Positions 34,150-48,200 are shown, numbered from the stretch's first letter. The stretch is DNA of 64,000 nt from Haemonchus contortus (GCA_000469685.2 LS997563.1:30199397-30263396); one strand, 5' to 3'. The notes: a model not told the origin generated them from the letters alone. Numbers and translations are program-made.

Positions 34150-37100
34150 TACTATCGACGCCGAATTGCGGGCCTACTTGTATTATGTCTATTTGAGTCG
34201 CCTAGCATGATCAGGAGGTTGAGTCAACTGGACGAGTTGTCCACCCACAAACAGGTCGGTGCGATGGAAGAGGCCACGCCAAACGACATATACCCCCATC
34301 ACTGTGTGGCCACCGCTCACGGGGCAGATCGCAAAGGAACAGCAGGTGAAGACACTATTACTCCAGGAGCATCGCAACTGTTTTGTTTTCTCATGAGTTA
34401 TAGAACTTTTGCCTAAATTTGCAAATCTTTGATACTATGCCTGGCGGCTCGAACTGCAATGACCGCATTCACATGTTGGAACCTCAAGGCAACCATTCCA
34501 AACTGACCGATACATTTCTCGGTCTAATAACCCACAACATGGCAGGCAGCAGTGAATGATGTTTACTGGTAATGCAGTACATGTGCATATTGTACTCGTA
34601 GACTTATGGTCCAGTGAACATGGCCTACTCTCCAAACTAGTCGTGTACATTGGTGCTCTATGAGTCCTGCCCGCGCATGGCGTAAGGAGCTCAATTTTTT
34701 GTCACAAAACATTCCCCTTCGTTTTTATTGGCGAACAATCGCTCGTTCATCTAAGCAGAACAAGGCAGATAGGGCCCTCAGGTCCCTTGACCCTATTAGG
34801 ATGGGTAGCCCAGTGCCTTCTTTGCCCTGCTAAATTCTATCGCGTTGAATCCCACGGATGTAAAAACTTTTTGGCAATCAAGTGCGACCTACCGTGAACA
34901 CCTTATGAAATGGTAATGAATGAACTAGTTCGAGTAGGTAGCTCACCTGATAATGCGAGAATGCAATGATCATCATATCTCCATAGGAACGGCTACCAAG
35001 ACTACGACTATGTTATCGATTCTGATAATTGTTGATTTTTTTTATCACCTTCTTCTATGAATATCTCCGTATCGGTACGGCAAGGGCAGAAGCATCGGTC
35101 TGGCCAGACTTCCGATTGGAGAGCGAAAGTTATACGAAGAGATTTGCGTTTGGCAAGGTCAAGGTATGCTTTTCTGACAATCGAGCCGCCGGGAACGGAT
35201 GTTGGAGAGGAGTAGGTAAGGAAGGGGAGGCGCTATGACAGGACACAAAAATTTCCCAACATTCACCGAAGCTTTACCCGTTTCACCTTTTCCCTCAACG
35301 AAATCCGCAACAATGGTCTGAACAGGATTGACCATGCTCTCCACTCGCTACGGGCAGTGCATTTCCTTTCCAGCCCAAGTAGAAGGAGAAACCATCACGG
35401 GCTGCACACCTACGGAATCGATGATCAGGCCAAGCCATTCGTTTTGACCAAGTGCAAGGGGGTCTATTACAGACTAGCAACGTATTGTACGTACCTCGAA
35501 CTGACCTTCTAGGTACAGGCAACTACACAAAATAAATCACCCACAGGATGATAAGATGCTTCGGAGGGGTAACATTTGTTATCAGTATCAGTATCATATT
35601 GAAGCCTTTGCGTTAAAGAACAGTCTCTCATTCAACCTAAACTGTTTTTCTTTGCGCCCTCATTTCTCACCCCTATATATCAAGCAAGGTGTGAACGGTT
35701 ATAGACTTTCTTTCCCTCTTTGGTTACCCCTTTTGAAGACCAGGGAAAACATACGTATAGGTGTCATGATAGCATCTTTCGCCACACGATTGTGCCTAGA
35801 ATGTCCATACATAGAAGCGAGCTCAAATGTAAAGCCTAATACTGTCTAACTAACATGGCATGGGAATAATGGGTTAAACAACCTTAGGGTGATGTTGCCA
35901 ACATAAACCTCCTGCCATCATTCACAGGAACACTTGAGGTAAGCTGAGAACAGATCCGGCCTTTCAGAGGGAAACATCGTAATTGCCACTTCCTCCAAAA
36001 TGCTAAGGCCTACAGCTCTACAGCCTACACATTCGAGCAAGATGATTAATGGATTCACTGAAGCCCAAGAAATAAGCTCTGCCGCAGTGGATTAAGCTGA
36101 AATGAGTCAAGGAGGAGGAGAAATATTGACCTAGATTTACAAGATCAGGACAAAGGCACTTCCCTCGCAGTAATTCCTCAAATAAACCGGTGAATGCGCG
36201 AAATTTAGACAGCAGAAAATAGTTCGCCCATTACAGAGAAGGGTACTAGCAGGGATCATAATTGAAGGAAAGCGATTTTTCCTACTCTTAGTCTTCACGC
36301 GGACGGGTCGTGGTTACGAGTAAACTAGCAGAGGCAACTTGGAAGACACCAAAATGATCGCTGAACCACATCCATGGCTTGCATAGCTCCAAGTCGACGA
36401 TATTTCATAGGTGTTTGATGATGTCCGATCAAGCTAGGTCGTTGACAGGATAACTATCCATCCCATTCAGTTTACGAAATAGAGATTCAATTCAGATACT
36501 ACTGTATATTTTAAGATATAGTGAGGCTTTTTATACTTTCGGATACTGCATGGAAAAGTTCAAAAGCCATAATGATTCCAGTCATTCTAGGAGTAGATTT
36601 TTATACTTGTCTGAGGGAAAGATAGAGATTTCTCTACTTTCAAATTGAATGAACTTATTATTTGTTCCAGCACTGTCTAATTTTCTCGTAAAAAATACTC
36701 CCATCACAGAAAACAAGCCAGGGTAGGTTTATACGATTATGAGCTATCGGAAGTGTTCGGAATCCACTCTGTTCATTTCTGTGGTGTTCTTCAAAAACGG
36801 AGATACTGGAGGTCGATGGCGGTCAACATAGTTGGAGAGCAAGGCCCCCCCCCCCCCACAGAATTCGACGCGCCTTTCTTGAAATGGTATCTCCTGTTTC
36901 GTGGGTAAGGACGATGGGTGATGGCCGGCAGAGTGTAATAAAACTGAAATGATGATAAGAGCCTATGAGAGTTGTTAGAGTGTAAGGACGAAAGAACCTG
37001 CTACAACCTATGCGACCATACGTGAGCTCTATGTATTTTAGAACTGTTGTCGGATAGTGAACTTTACGGCTGTAGGAAGTGCAAAAGGCGATGATCAACT

Positions 37101-37340
37101 TACCATTTGTACGATAGTTATTTTCGAATTCTCGACGAATGATGGATCTCCGATCAGATTAGAAGTGCAAAAGGCAACGATCGATATATCACTTGCACAT
37201 ACTGCAATTGTTTCAGGTATGAAGAAAAGGTGAAAAGTCAAAAATCAAAGAAAAACGAAAATTTGCGGTATAAGTTGACTTCTGAAATAAAGCTTGGAAA
37301 ACTGATGGTGAAACCTTTTTTGTTAATACGTAATAACTGA
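34150..37340. other. Intergenic, no gene recognised
   Basis: Frames at 34.2-34.7 and 35.0-35.5 kb are open on one or both strands without recognised motifs. A run of 13 C at 36845-36857 is the only simple repeat of note. Confidence 0.4.
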
Positions 37341-37345
37341 AATCA

Positions 37346-37515
37346 TTGACCCTGGGAGGGTGAAGCACTGACCTGTACATCGGCTGGCCACCGCAGTCAT
37401 TGTATCGACCACATACGCTTACAAACGTCACTACGATTCTAAATAGAAATCGACGGCGGGAGCGCATCCTTCGGACGGAATCGATCTACTCCTAGAGACT
37501 TATACTAATACTTGT
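37346..37515 (+). repeat. 3' half of a SINE-like copy
   Basis: It starts in GACCCTGGGAGGGTGAAGCA, continues with CTGACCTGTACATCGGCTGG and GATTCTAAATAGAAATCGA, and ends near GAGACTTATACTAATAC. The tRNA-like head is missing, as expected for 5' truncation or deletion. Confidence 0.65.
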
Positions 37516-37519
37516 ACTT

Positions 37520-39420
37520 GGCTTCGTACCTACCGATGAGAATGTCATAATTCAGAAAAAAAATGTCGAAAAATTAAGTAAATAACCAGTATGTGGGTCT
37601 GTTACAGCGCTCATCTGTCTGAACACCTAAGTCCACGGAAGGAAGTCATTTTTTGTACCAGCATTGTCTGAACTCAATTGAACAGATGCGTGTTTGCATT
37701 AAAAAAAAGTGATGTTAGCGGTTACAATGACGTCTGTTTTCAGCAGTTGTTTTGACTGTTTCGAATGGCATGCGGCCAAAAAACAGCTGTCACTCGTTTT
37801 CGGAATGAACTTTCATTCTTGAGAAGACCATAGCGCAGTAACGAAAAACCGTGACCTTTACAGTGCACCCAGTGGGGCAGTTCCTGTCGTGTGGGTTTTC
37901 TTCTCGTTCTTTCGACACCTTCAAACATCAGTAGGTATGTTCTAGTAATGTTGAGCTAACAAATAAACATACAGAAAGTTTTCAAGCGATTCTCTTACCT
38001 TGTTACTTCTTCCGTGCAATACCTCTGTGGCATATCATTCCTTAGGTTTCCCAGAAAAGCAAGCAAAGTCCAGTGACTTGAGGTAGTCTACTAATGCAGG
38101 AACCAATGATCCTATATTCCCTAACAAAGCTGGTATCGTTCAACCGACACTGAAGCGATGTAAGGCTTGACCCATACGGGTTTCGATTCTAGAACTATGA
38201 GTTTGTGACAGTGCGACGGTGTGTGCGAAATTCATTTTGAGCCTAATTTTAAGAATAGGGAATTGTTCGAATGCACATCTGGCCATATAGCTGGGGGAAG
38301 GGTCAGTGTTCGGATAAGCATTCTATTCTTTAAAGGTGTCTGAGACCGTTCTAGTGATTACGAAATGACAGCAGGATGGATTCTAGGATGAATCACAAGA
38401 CTCGGACGGCCAAGCGTGTGTTGGAGGCACCAGCAAGCCCGACTTTTTTGTGTAAAGGTTCCACCTGCTTAGCTGTCAATTCTCCTTTGATGCAGGAAGC
38501 GATCAAAATGATTCTCTTTGTAGAGAAACCCTCCTTGCATCTTCCCGATTTAGTTAACGTAGATACGAAACTCAACCTTTTCCAGTTTGGGTTCGAGGGT
38601 GTGAAGTCAAAACCATGGTGTGAAGATTTCTTTCCTATCCCCATTAAGCGTATGGGCAAAACACTTTATGTATTCGCAGGGTTCTTTGAAGGGCAACATT
38701 TGTTACTCTCAGGATCCTGATGTCCCACTACCATTCGAGTGGAGTTTTTTCGATGTCGCCCATTAGCGTTGGCACCCTTGAAAAACCTGTCCCTTCACAC
38801 CTTTCTTCATGTTTCATCAACTTATGGGCTTTAAACGGCTTTTCGCTTGATCAACTAGTTTCCGCTTCCTTTTCTTTGATGACCAAGAAATTTTCTGTTC
38901 GTCCGGGCATCCCTTTGCTTTTGTAGATAGAACCGTGGCATGGCTAGAAACAGCCCTATAGGGACAACAAATTGCCCTCTAACATTGTACTCTTCTACAT
39001 GGATGTCACCTGACCTTCAGAACATCAACAGAAACCTTTATACAATATCTGGGATATCTGGTTTTTAAAATTGTCTGAAAATTTCACAAAAAAAGTGACC
39101 CCCATCTCCCTAACTACGAAGACCTGCTCCTGTTTCCCAATGTAGCGGATGCGATTTGTTTTTTTTACTGAATCAGCGACACACCCTTGTTTGGAAGCCT
39201 CAAAGATAAGGGATGCATTTGCGACTGGGAAAGAAAAAGCCTCCCATCTTTCGTGAATTCGTACTTTTGCCTATGAATTGAATTCATGTATCGGATGGCT
39301 ATTCCATTTTTCATATCATGCCCATGCAATAGTTTCCATCGAGTGGGCATATACCCATAGGTCTTTAAGTTTAGCTGAATAATGATTCAATACATTTGTT
39401 TTAACAAGGCAATTTTGTGA
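37520..39420. other. Intergenic, no gene recognised
   Basis: A 114-codon + frame at 38376-38720 has no recognised domain or splice context, and the opposite strand is also open for 88 codons. I treat it as unproven. Confidence 0.35.
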
Positions 39421-39424
39421 ACCA

Positions 39425-39735
39425 AGAGTGGAGGTGGTATAGTGGTGGGAGTCGTACTATCACATACGCATGGTCACGGTTCTATTTCGAAGCCGCGAAC
39501 AATATCTGCTCAAGCCAATCGAGCCTTCCAACCCTTCGGGGTCTATTTAGTGGGATCAGACTTGTCTAGGAGGATAGAACCACTAAATTGTACATTCCCT
39601 GGCCGCCGTAATTCATTGCGCAGGTCGCATATGCATTCAGTACGCCACTACGATTGTGAATGGACGTCGAGTGCGTTGGAGCATCCTTTAAACGGTCTTG
39701 ATCAGAGTCCAGAAACTTTATTCTTAGTTTCGAGA
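39425..39735 (+). repeat. SINE-like family copy
   Basis: It contains GTATAGTGGTGGGAGTCG (diverged A-box area), CACATACGCATGGTCACGG, CCAATCGAGCCTTCCAACCC, GACTTGTCTAGGAGGATAG, a CACTACGATTGTGAATGGA block and the tail AGAAACTTTATTCTTAG. The B box is disrupted by a small insertion. Confidence 0.75.
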
Positions 39736-40865
39736 AACCTCGTGTCGTGTGACTCTCGAGGACGGCGAGTGACGAGCCAAAAATACTTTTTTTTCGATTC
39801 CATATCTTGCTGGTGAATTTCGAATCATTTTTACCCAACTGAGCTGCCTTCAGCTGGGCATAAACAATTTACAAATTGTAAAATATCACACGTGGTCTGA
39901 CGATTTCTATGCACTTTTGTATAGGCATTTTTGTATTTCTTTACGCATTTGTTTTGCGACTGCGATTGAAAATTTGTGATATTTGGACCGAAATAGAGTG
40001 CAGTGCTCATGTTAAAAATGACGTTTGTTTTTGTTTGTAACGGTGCATTTTATTGTGTAATTGCTGTAAAGTAAGCCATATATAGCTAGCATTGACGTGG
40101 GCAGTTTTCTCCAGTTTCCGGTTATTTTCTTTCGATGATATCGCGCAGCTTTTACTGAAAAATTCGATCTTATCTCGTCGAACAGAATTGCAAACCTCTT
40201 CTGGCCCAGGGGAAGGAATAATCGGTCAAACTGCGAATTTGCTTACCCGTTGACTCCACTGTAGCCTTGACTTTGAGAACAATTATTTGATCCTTTGATA
40301 TGAAGGGCTTCGACAAATCTAAAGAAATCGGTGCATGCCTGGCGAAATTTCATAACCAACGCTCGGCTTCGGCCGGTTACTAGGCATGTATGCCCGCAGG
40401 TTACCAGATGTTCACACACCCATTCGGTAGCGACCTAGAATTAACTCTGGTTTCGCCTCGCCGATAGTTCCCAGGAAGGATGGGTCGGCTGATAGACTAG
40501 GACCGCGCTCTTAACCTCTGGTGCACCTACGGCCCAGCCATTTAAAAAAAAACGTTTTTTTTTGGTCGAAAATTATCTACACATTAGCCCATCGTAACAT
40601 TTTTTCTTGGTGCCCTACGCGACGACATGAAACAGGAACGGTCGCTTCCCTGAAGAGTACGCGAGGCGCGACAAGACTATAATATTGAGTCACATCATAA
40701 ACCCAACAAGATCTGGGAATGCAGAACTCGATCTTCCCGTGTGCCAAGCTGTCTCTTACTAACGCTACACCCGACCTAACAGCAGCATTCCTCTCGATAT
40801 CCACTTCTTTTTTCAGACGCAACCTTTCTTTTTCTTTTTTAATTTTTTTTCTTCATAAACTCACT

Positions 40866-41069
40866 TTATTGATGATAACAAAAACTGGGTTCTGGTTGCT
40901 GAACATTCCCTCTCTCTCTGGAAGTTGCGGCTGCTCTCTGCTCCAGAACAATTTTGATAAAATCCCAGATACGACTTCTCTGACTGGCACTTTCTACGAC
41001 ATCAGCTGAAGAGGAACTCTTACTAAGTTGTTTCTTGATTGATTTTTTTGTTTTCTTCACAACATCCAA
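40866..41069 (-). CDS. Possible terminal exon of an unknown minus-strand gene
   Basis: On - the frame DVVKKTKKSIKKQLSKSSSS continues through SRIWDFIKIVLEQRAA to a stop. The stop codon overlaps AATAAA, a poly(A) signal placed as at the end of the ZP gene. A GACAG acceptor lies just upstream. No homologue is recognised and no upstream exon could be joined, because a SINE begins 100 bp further on. The composition is Lys/Ser-rich, so chance is a real alternative. Confidence 0.25.
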   Translation of the reverse strand: MDVVKKTKKSIKKQLSKSSSSADVVESASQRSRIWDFIKIVLEQRAAATSRERGNVQQPEPSFCYHQ

Positions 41070-41164
41070 ATTGCTGTCAACTCCTCTTAAGCTGAGTTAT
41101 CGCTGCCCTATCTTACCATCTTAGTCACTGCCCTTCAGTCCCGGTTCCCGGTATAGGTCAGAGC

Positions 41165-41460
41165 GTAAGTAGTGTAGTGGCAAGTAGAACACTATTACTT
41201 GCCCAGGGGGATCGATTCCCGGCTCTATACTTGCTCGAACCAACCGGATCTTCCCCCTTTCTCTTTCCTAGTTCCAGCTAGTTGTTACCAGACTCGTCTG
41301 GGAGGATAAAAGCACTGACTTGTACATGGGCTGGCTACCGCAAGTCATTGTGAAGTCAACGTACGCCCTCAAAATGCCACTACGATTTCGAAGGGAAGAC
41401 GAATGTGAAGGTGCATCCTCAAAACAGGATTACCGACCAAAGACTTTATTCTTCCCTGGT
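41165..41460 (+). repeat. SINE-like family copy
   Basis: It has AGTGTAGTGGCAAGTAGAAC, a GGGATCGATTCCCGGCTC B-box region, CCAGACTCGTCTGGGAGG, ACTGACTTGTACATGGGC, TGCCACTACGATTTCG and the tail CAAAGACTTTATTCTTC. Confidence 0.8.
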
Positions 41461-42424
41461 TGAAAACCAAGTTTTAATATTCTACTAAGCTGATTTCATG
41501 CGCTATTGTGGAGATGGTCTTCTTAACATCAATGGAATCAGCTTAGGAGAAAAGTAACTTGTTTACTCGATGAAATGCGACATTGAAATGTTTTTGAAGA
41601 AATGAAAACATGTTGACAACTTCTTGTTCATTCCTCTATTTTTCGTATCCCTTTTCAATGCTATTCCCATTTCGTGAATGGTATTCTGACTTCTCCTTCA
41701 AAATATAGCCCGTCAACATTCAGGTCAAACGTAAATACCCTTGAAATTCGCTAGTATTTTGAGGGATAGGGCTTAACTGCCTAGCATCTGCTGAACCGCC
41801 ACGATTCATGCCCCTGTTTGATAGCCATCTCTGATCGTATGATGTTACAAATGACATCGCAGAAAGCATAGAATAAGCAGCGCCGATGCTGTCTTTCTAT
41901 TGGAAACCAGTCATAGCAGCTTCGCTGGAAATCACTTTCCTATCCATTCTCTTGTTGTTACTTTAGACGCCTTGATACTTTTCAGAGCTTTCATAGAAGA
42001 AAATAAGACCACTGAGGAAGAATTGCTCCATATTTTTTCATATTTTCATGTTCTTAGCTCAATCTCACATGAATCCTCTGCTTTTTTGTTTTGTTTACAT
42101 GATGCGCAATGTTGGGCTTTTTTTATCCTATCGTATGTCTCCATAACGGAATAACTAGATGAATTCCTCTCTCTATTCTTCTTCCTGAGCCTGATAAAGT
42201 AGGGTATTCTGATGGGATGAAGAAGTGCAGCAGCAAGTAAAACGGCCACGAAACGCGCTTGGGAGATCGGGCCTCAAGATTGCGATGAAACTTTGACGAT
42301 GGCAAAGGCAAAAGCACCTAATACAACGGTCCTTCTGAATGGTCCCGATGGGGAATGTTCCTGAAACTTTTCTTCATTGAAAAAATGAAAGGCAATATCG
42401 AATAAGCTTTGCTTAGTACTGGGG

Positions 42425-42610
42425 CGAGGATCATGTAGCGCCAAATGGCGCACTATAACACGCACTATGATCCATGGAACGAATCCTGGACCGATACCAG
42501 CTGAGGCCAGCCGAGCCTTTTATCCCTGCGGGGTCGCTCAAATGGTAATGAACTTGTCTGGGGAGGTTGGAGCGCTGACGCGTATTGATTGATCAGTGCA
42601 GAAGACTTCA
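42425..42610 (+). repeat. SINE-like family copy, 5' two thirds
   Basis: It shows CATGTAGCGCCAAATGGCGC, AACGAATCCTGGACCGATAC, CCAGCCGAGCCTTTTATCCC, GGGGTCGCTCAAATGG and AACTTGTCTGGGGAGG. The 3' third is lost or unrecognisable. Confidence 0.65.
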
Positions 42611-44114
42611 GGCTTCGATGCCATTGCTGTCGATGCGTTGAGAAAGGCACTGGTTTCATTCGGGACCCTCCTCTTTCGAAACATAAAAAATGAATGGTCC
42701 TATCCTTTCAACTCATGTTAATGGGATTCAGACTTATTAGCAACTGTTTCTCCACAGCCCTTTTTGAAGAACCAACTTCCAGCAAGAGCTAGCTAGCTCC
42801 AGGATATGAAAATCATAGGTCAAAGCAAGAGATTTCCGAAACGCACTGCCTTCAAGGGCTGTTTGGATTGCAATGGTTCAAGGAAGGCGAGATAGCTAAG
42901 CAGCAGGTTATTAGTTCACTAGGTTGCTGAAGCTTTAGTTTAACGATTATCGATGATGGGAATAAGAAGGTCACCGAACTTTACGGCAAAGCCGGTTTTT
43001 CATTGGACAAGCGATCAGATCGGAAACCATTTCTCGAGCTGCTCCCCCAGTAGCATGATTTTTTCAATTTGCCTCGGTGTCAGCCTCTTCGTGATTTTCT
43101 CTGATTCGGGAAATTGTAATGCAGTAATTCTCCATTGCCGAGTCATGAAGAAGTGGGTAGAAGACAGGACTCGCTTTCTTCGGTGGGTGCACGGTCCGAA
43201 ATAAGGCGCCCGGTTTGAGAGCGAGCGAACGAGGAGCAGGCTGTCTAGCTTTCAAACCAAAACAGCTAATTTCTCAGCTTTCGCTTACTATACCAGCTCG
43301 GTTTTTGCTACTTGTTACCCTAGGGACTGGTATTATTGGATGTTATCCTGCCAAAAGTTTCCCTCACTATTGTTTTACTTTCCAAAAAAAAAGGCCAGTC
43401 ACGATGTTTCTTCGCCAAATCGGAACTTTGTAAACCTCAGGGCAATTTCAGCCTCACTTCCTATTCTACCATCCCTTTTGCGATGGAATCCTTTACTTCC
43501 ATACGTCGACTAGCACGAAAAAAGGGAAGAATTAGGTTGTGTCATGGTCGAATTTACACACACCAGATTCAGCGTACTCACCTGAATCTCCTTTTAGTCT
43601 TTGTGATTCGATTCGTTGTTCACAGCTAGGTCGTTTTTGATTCCTGAGTTGTTTCTTCACTTCGAATATTTCCAAGATTTTGGGATCATCTTAATCATTT
43701 AATACGAACTACTTCTATTTCTTATATATTGTTGTAAACAGGAGGCCATCTGGTGCTCAGATGCTTGTATTGACGTACAGAAGCAGTTATACTGGCGTCT
43801 CGCCACGAATTGCCCCCCTGACAATGAGTAGCATTTATAGAAGGGATCCTACAATCTTGCTCGGCTCGGTGATCCGTTCAGTGGTATAACACAGGGAGGC
43901 CCAGTCCCGTAACTTTGTTCCTAGAATCGTTTCGCAGATTTGGAACACAGATTTGAGATCAGCGTTCGAAACCACCTACGGGGGTATACATCTCATCTTG
44001 AATGTCCACTGCGACCAAGTATCCTTCCCTTGTTAGTAGATCTTCGGAAAGGCGAAATTAAACCCCAAAACGCAGTAAGGATAAAGGCGAATGACACACT
44101 ACTCCGAAGCATGT

Positions 44115-44365
44115 TCCAGAAACTAAATTCCGGATCGATACTCATCTAGGCCAGCCGAGCCTCCCATACTTCTGGGGTCGGGTGATTGCTACAGACCCAT
44201 ATGGAGGATAAAAACACTGACTTACAGTTGGGCTGACCACCGCGAATTATTGTATAGGTCACATACGCATTCCATATGCCACTACGATTCTCAATGGGAG
44301 CCGAATGAGGAGGCGCATCCTTCAGACGGGATAGATTAATGCCAGCAGACTTCATCCGTCGGAGC
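44115..44365 (+). repeat. SINE-like family copy lacking the head
   Basis: It begins at TTCCGGATCGATACTCATC and continues through GGCCAGCCGAGCCTCCCATA, GGAGGATAAAAACACTGAC, ATGCCACTACGATTCTCAAT, GGCGCATCCTTCAGACGGG and GATTAATGCC. Only the first 50-60 nt are missing. Confidence 0.75.
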
Positions 44366-44394
44366 TCAATTCATTCATTGAGATGCTTCTTGTT

Positions 44395-44560
44395 CAGGTC
44401 CCTTCACCTCATCTCTGACCAGGCTCGTCTGGAAGTCCGAAAACACTTACATGTGCATCATGGCTGCGCAAGCCCTTGAATTCTCTTTGAATTGCTAAGA
44501 CTCTGGATAGAAGTCGAATGGCGCATCCCGGAAAGGAATTCATAACCAATTCTGAAATCA
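44395..44560 (+). repeat. Degenerate SINE-like fragment
   Basis: CAGGCTCGTCTGGAAG, then CACTTACATGTGCATC and AAGTCGAATGGCGCATCCC, follow the family order with deletions. It lies directly after the copy at 44115-44365, in the same orientation. Confidence 0.5.
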
Positions 44561-44964
44561 GAAGTTAATTCAACAATCAGTCGAAAACCTCAATTATTTC
44601 TGTGTAAGGTTGATTCCTGGCAAGCGCATTTTACATAATACATTGGTGAAATCAGGATTGAATTACTGGTTTCAACAGAAAGTAACCTTTTTTGTTATCG
44701 CTTTCAGACTGTTGATCACGAGTTGATCTTATTTGAAATAATCAAATAGATGACTTTTAGGCATTTTTTTTATTCGAAAACAGCTATTGTTGAAGATGGT
44801 CGTTGGTTCTTAACTGGTTCTGATAGAGACAAGTTGAAACAGTCTGTCAAAAGCAACATTTATTATACTGGAAAGTAAGAATAGGAGGTTATTTTTAATA
44901 AATGGAAATTAAAAGTGAAAACAAAACAACTGAAAACTTGCAAATCTGCAAGGTTTATGTCCTT

Positions 44965-45200
44965 TCGAAGGGCGGTTGTGGTCTTGTGGCATGAGACGCA
45001 CCGTTACGCGCGTATGTTGTGTGGGATCCGGGAGCCTTCCACGAGTAGGTACCAGGCCCATGTGGGAGAGCAAAGAACAAGGGATATGCACTCAGTAGTA
45101 AGCATTCAAAACGTCATTACAACTGGAAATTGACGTCGAATGCAGGGTGCATCCTAACCCAGAAGTGATTGACGCCAAAACCCAACCCTCCATCCTCTTA
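44965..45200 (+). repeat. Degenerate SINE-like copy
   Basis: The family order is recognisable from GTCTTGTGGCATGAGACGCA and a GGGATCCGGGAGCC region through CATTCAAAACGTCATTAC to GTCGAATGCAGGGTGCATCC and GATTGACGCCAAAAC. It has internal deletions. Confidence 0.5.
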
Positions 45201-48200
45201 TATCATTTTGCAATGAAAAAAAGTCATTCTTCGCAATCTCCTCCGCCAAGATGCTTCAACCAGTCAGTTCCTTTTAGAAATGTGGTCTCGTCCACTTTAG
45301 GGCCTATTTAGAGGCTATAAGTCTTGTTCAAAAAGATTGGGCTGATCCGCTTTTCGATTGCGTAAAGGCTGTTTATCAAGCTCATCCACCAAACGAGGAG
45401 CTGGAACACTTCTGCTAGAATCTAGCTCTCCTTGGACCACTTTAGGGAAAAGAAATCCCGCCCTGTTCTGGCTTTGCTTGAATTCCCCTTCATGATCACA
45501 GTTGTTTGGGAAGATGTTTGATTCATTACATTAACATTACTCTATTTGCTGAATCAAAGGCGTGTTGTTCGCTCTAATGACACCTTTTTTATTTGATCAA
45601 ATCAGGGTTCTTTTGAAGTATTCATCTCAGAAGTTGTGAACTTACCCAGAGGAGGATAAATGCCTCGCCAATTGGCGTTGGTAAAGAATTTCGTCAATTT
45701 TTTGGTACCTTAATTTAGGAAGAAATCACTTTTTCTAAATAAATGTGAGTTCTCGAAACCAATGCACCATCCTTCAGCCGGATGTCTACCCATTTTCATG
45801 GATTTCTCAGTGCTGTATGTGTCTTTGTGGTTTAGTTACTATCGAATCCACTATTGAGCTTGTTCCGCTGCGATTTCCTTGGATAGCACCCTTGTGCTTG
45901 GTTGGAATCCTGTGATTCTCTGTTTTCTCATCTTTTCCTACGTGCCATGCTGCTCATCTTGCCTAGCGGTTTTAATTTCTTCTCTGAGAAGTATGAAATC
46001 ACCCTTCCTCATTATTAATATTGCCGCGGTGATGGAGTGGCAAAGGATGCACGCGCACTTCAGATTTTCAAATCCTAAATCGGTATCCGCTCAAGCCAAC
46101 CACGCCTTTCAACACTCAGGGTTTGGTTCAGTGGTCTCAGATTCGTCTGGGAGGCAAAATCACGGATTTGTGCATCGGCTGGCTACCGCAATTTATTGTA
46201 CAAGCCATATACACATTCAAGACTTCACTACGATACTGAGTTGAAGTCGAATGCGTGGGTGCTTCCTTGGGAGTGGAATTGATCAACGCCGGCGACTTCA
46301 TTTTTATCATTAAACGCAATCTTCTGACGGTATTTGAGGGGTCTTTCGACTCGGTAGAGTAGACTAGAATGCTGTCAGAAAATTGTATTTACTTTGTGTT
46401 TATTCAACCTAATTTTAAGTTTCTTACAACAGTTCTATATTGCCATTTACGTTCAAATTGGTGGGCACATTCCTTTCAATTTATCTCGAATATGTATCAT
46501 TAAAAACTTTTAGCGAACTCTTTAGGGCGTAGCCGCTGTAAAACTCCTTTCCGGTATCCGTATCCAAAACAATTTAGTCTTTCTGAATGTCACTTCCTTC
46601 TTGAGCGGTGTAGGATGGGGAGAGCCAAGCAAGCGGTTAACAGGAAAAGGGCAAAAAACAACCATAACAGTTTCCAACCTCCCATGTGATAATTGCCAAG
46701 CACCACCCACTTCGTTCAACCTTGGCTGGTGGACCATGTCGTGACTACGTCGTGCTCCGGTGTTTGCTTCTCAATGTAATACTCTGCAATACCTTTGATA
46801 GAGAAGCGTCTGATCTCTCAGATTTCAACGTTCAATTTTTCATTTTCACATTTCTAGAACATTTTCAATCCTTCCGCTACCTCGCAGAGCTGTTGCCAAA
46901 GATCACTACTTAGCCAATGTCAGAAGTGTTTTCGATAAGATTGAGTGGACTCCTTAATTGAGCTTGAATTCTCCCAAGTCATCCCGTTCCACCACTCACC
47001 TTATCCATTTCGACAGGGTGACTCACATTGTAATTTTTGTGTAAGACCATGAAAAGCTCAAGTTTGGTCATAATTGGGAACTGGTTCTCCTGATTGTGGG
47101 ACCAAACAACTTTCCACGACGTCTTTCATTTATCGGTTCATATACCCTTTCCACCTTCTCGCACAGCGCTTGGCTATTATACGGCCTTCATTCGTGAACC
47201 GAGGCATATACTCCATATTCTTTGAAGGATTAAGGGTGTTCCCCAGCCGAAAGGGTGCGGTCGGATATTATGCTCGATTGTGAGCATGGAAAGTTTTGAG
47301 GGTTCTTGGGTTGGTCCAAAATATTGGCAGAACTCTGAAAGCTCATGAACAATTTCAAAATGAGTTGTGGGATGAATTTGTCCATCCATGAGGAGAGCGA
47401 TTGTTATTCTTCAAGGAGGTTCCCCTCTAGTTGATCGGTCCTCGAATACAATACCGTAAGAATGAGCATTACTTGTAATGTATGATGTACTAGCAAGTGA
47501 GAACCGTGAATTATTGAAATTGCTAAGATTTCATGCTACTTCATAATTGAAAAGAGCGATTATCGCCAAATCTGTTTGGAGTGGCACGATTTCTTCAATA
47601 AAGTCGTAATGAGCCTGTTCGACAGAAGATTAATTCCTCGTCAGAGATCCCGTCGTAATCGTTTCTTCATCTTCACCAGTGCTGATAAGAGCCGTAAATC
47701 ATCCGTTCCGACATCTCCAAGCTTCAAAATATTGCAGAAAACGTGTGCACTTGGAAAAGCTTCCTGACAACTTTTTGCTAGCAGGATTTACACGTAACGA
47801 TAAATTATTGCAATTTAGGAGAACTTTGAACATCCGCAGCAAAGCCTGTGCGGAGACGAAGCCTCCAACTACCGATACGTAAAGAGTTTGCGATTCTCAA
47901 AAACCGACATTAGACCTCGTTCATGTCCTCAACAAAAGTTACAAGTGATCCATTTTGGCTGGCAAAACAATTGGACCCCTTGCCACAAGATCATCGAGAT
48001 TATGAGGATATCGAAATTCAGGTTCCGTCCAACTTGGTGGCGATGTCCGTGTAGTGAAAAAGCTGCTCTAGGCCTTGAAAACTGGTGCTTATTCGCTAGA
48101 ATTGCGCACTTAAAAGAATTGGGTAACCTTCAGAGTCTAACAACCTTGGGAGATTGAAGAAATGTCGAGAAATAATTTCCTATTACGCCATAAAAAGCAT

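Noticed and set aside
34189..34377. Minus-strand frame with a VWRGLF stretch resembling a Tc1 transposase
   Set aside because: A single short similarity without catalytic motifs or inverted ends; too weak.
36845..36857. Poly-C run as a possible functional site
   Set aside because: A simple mononucleotide run, possibly an assembly-sensitive microsatellite.
38376..38720. 114-codon + frame, with the opposite strand also open
   Set aside because: No motif, no splice context and both strands open; kept only as an unproven frame.
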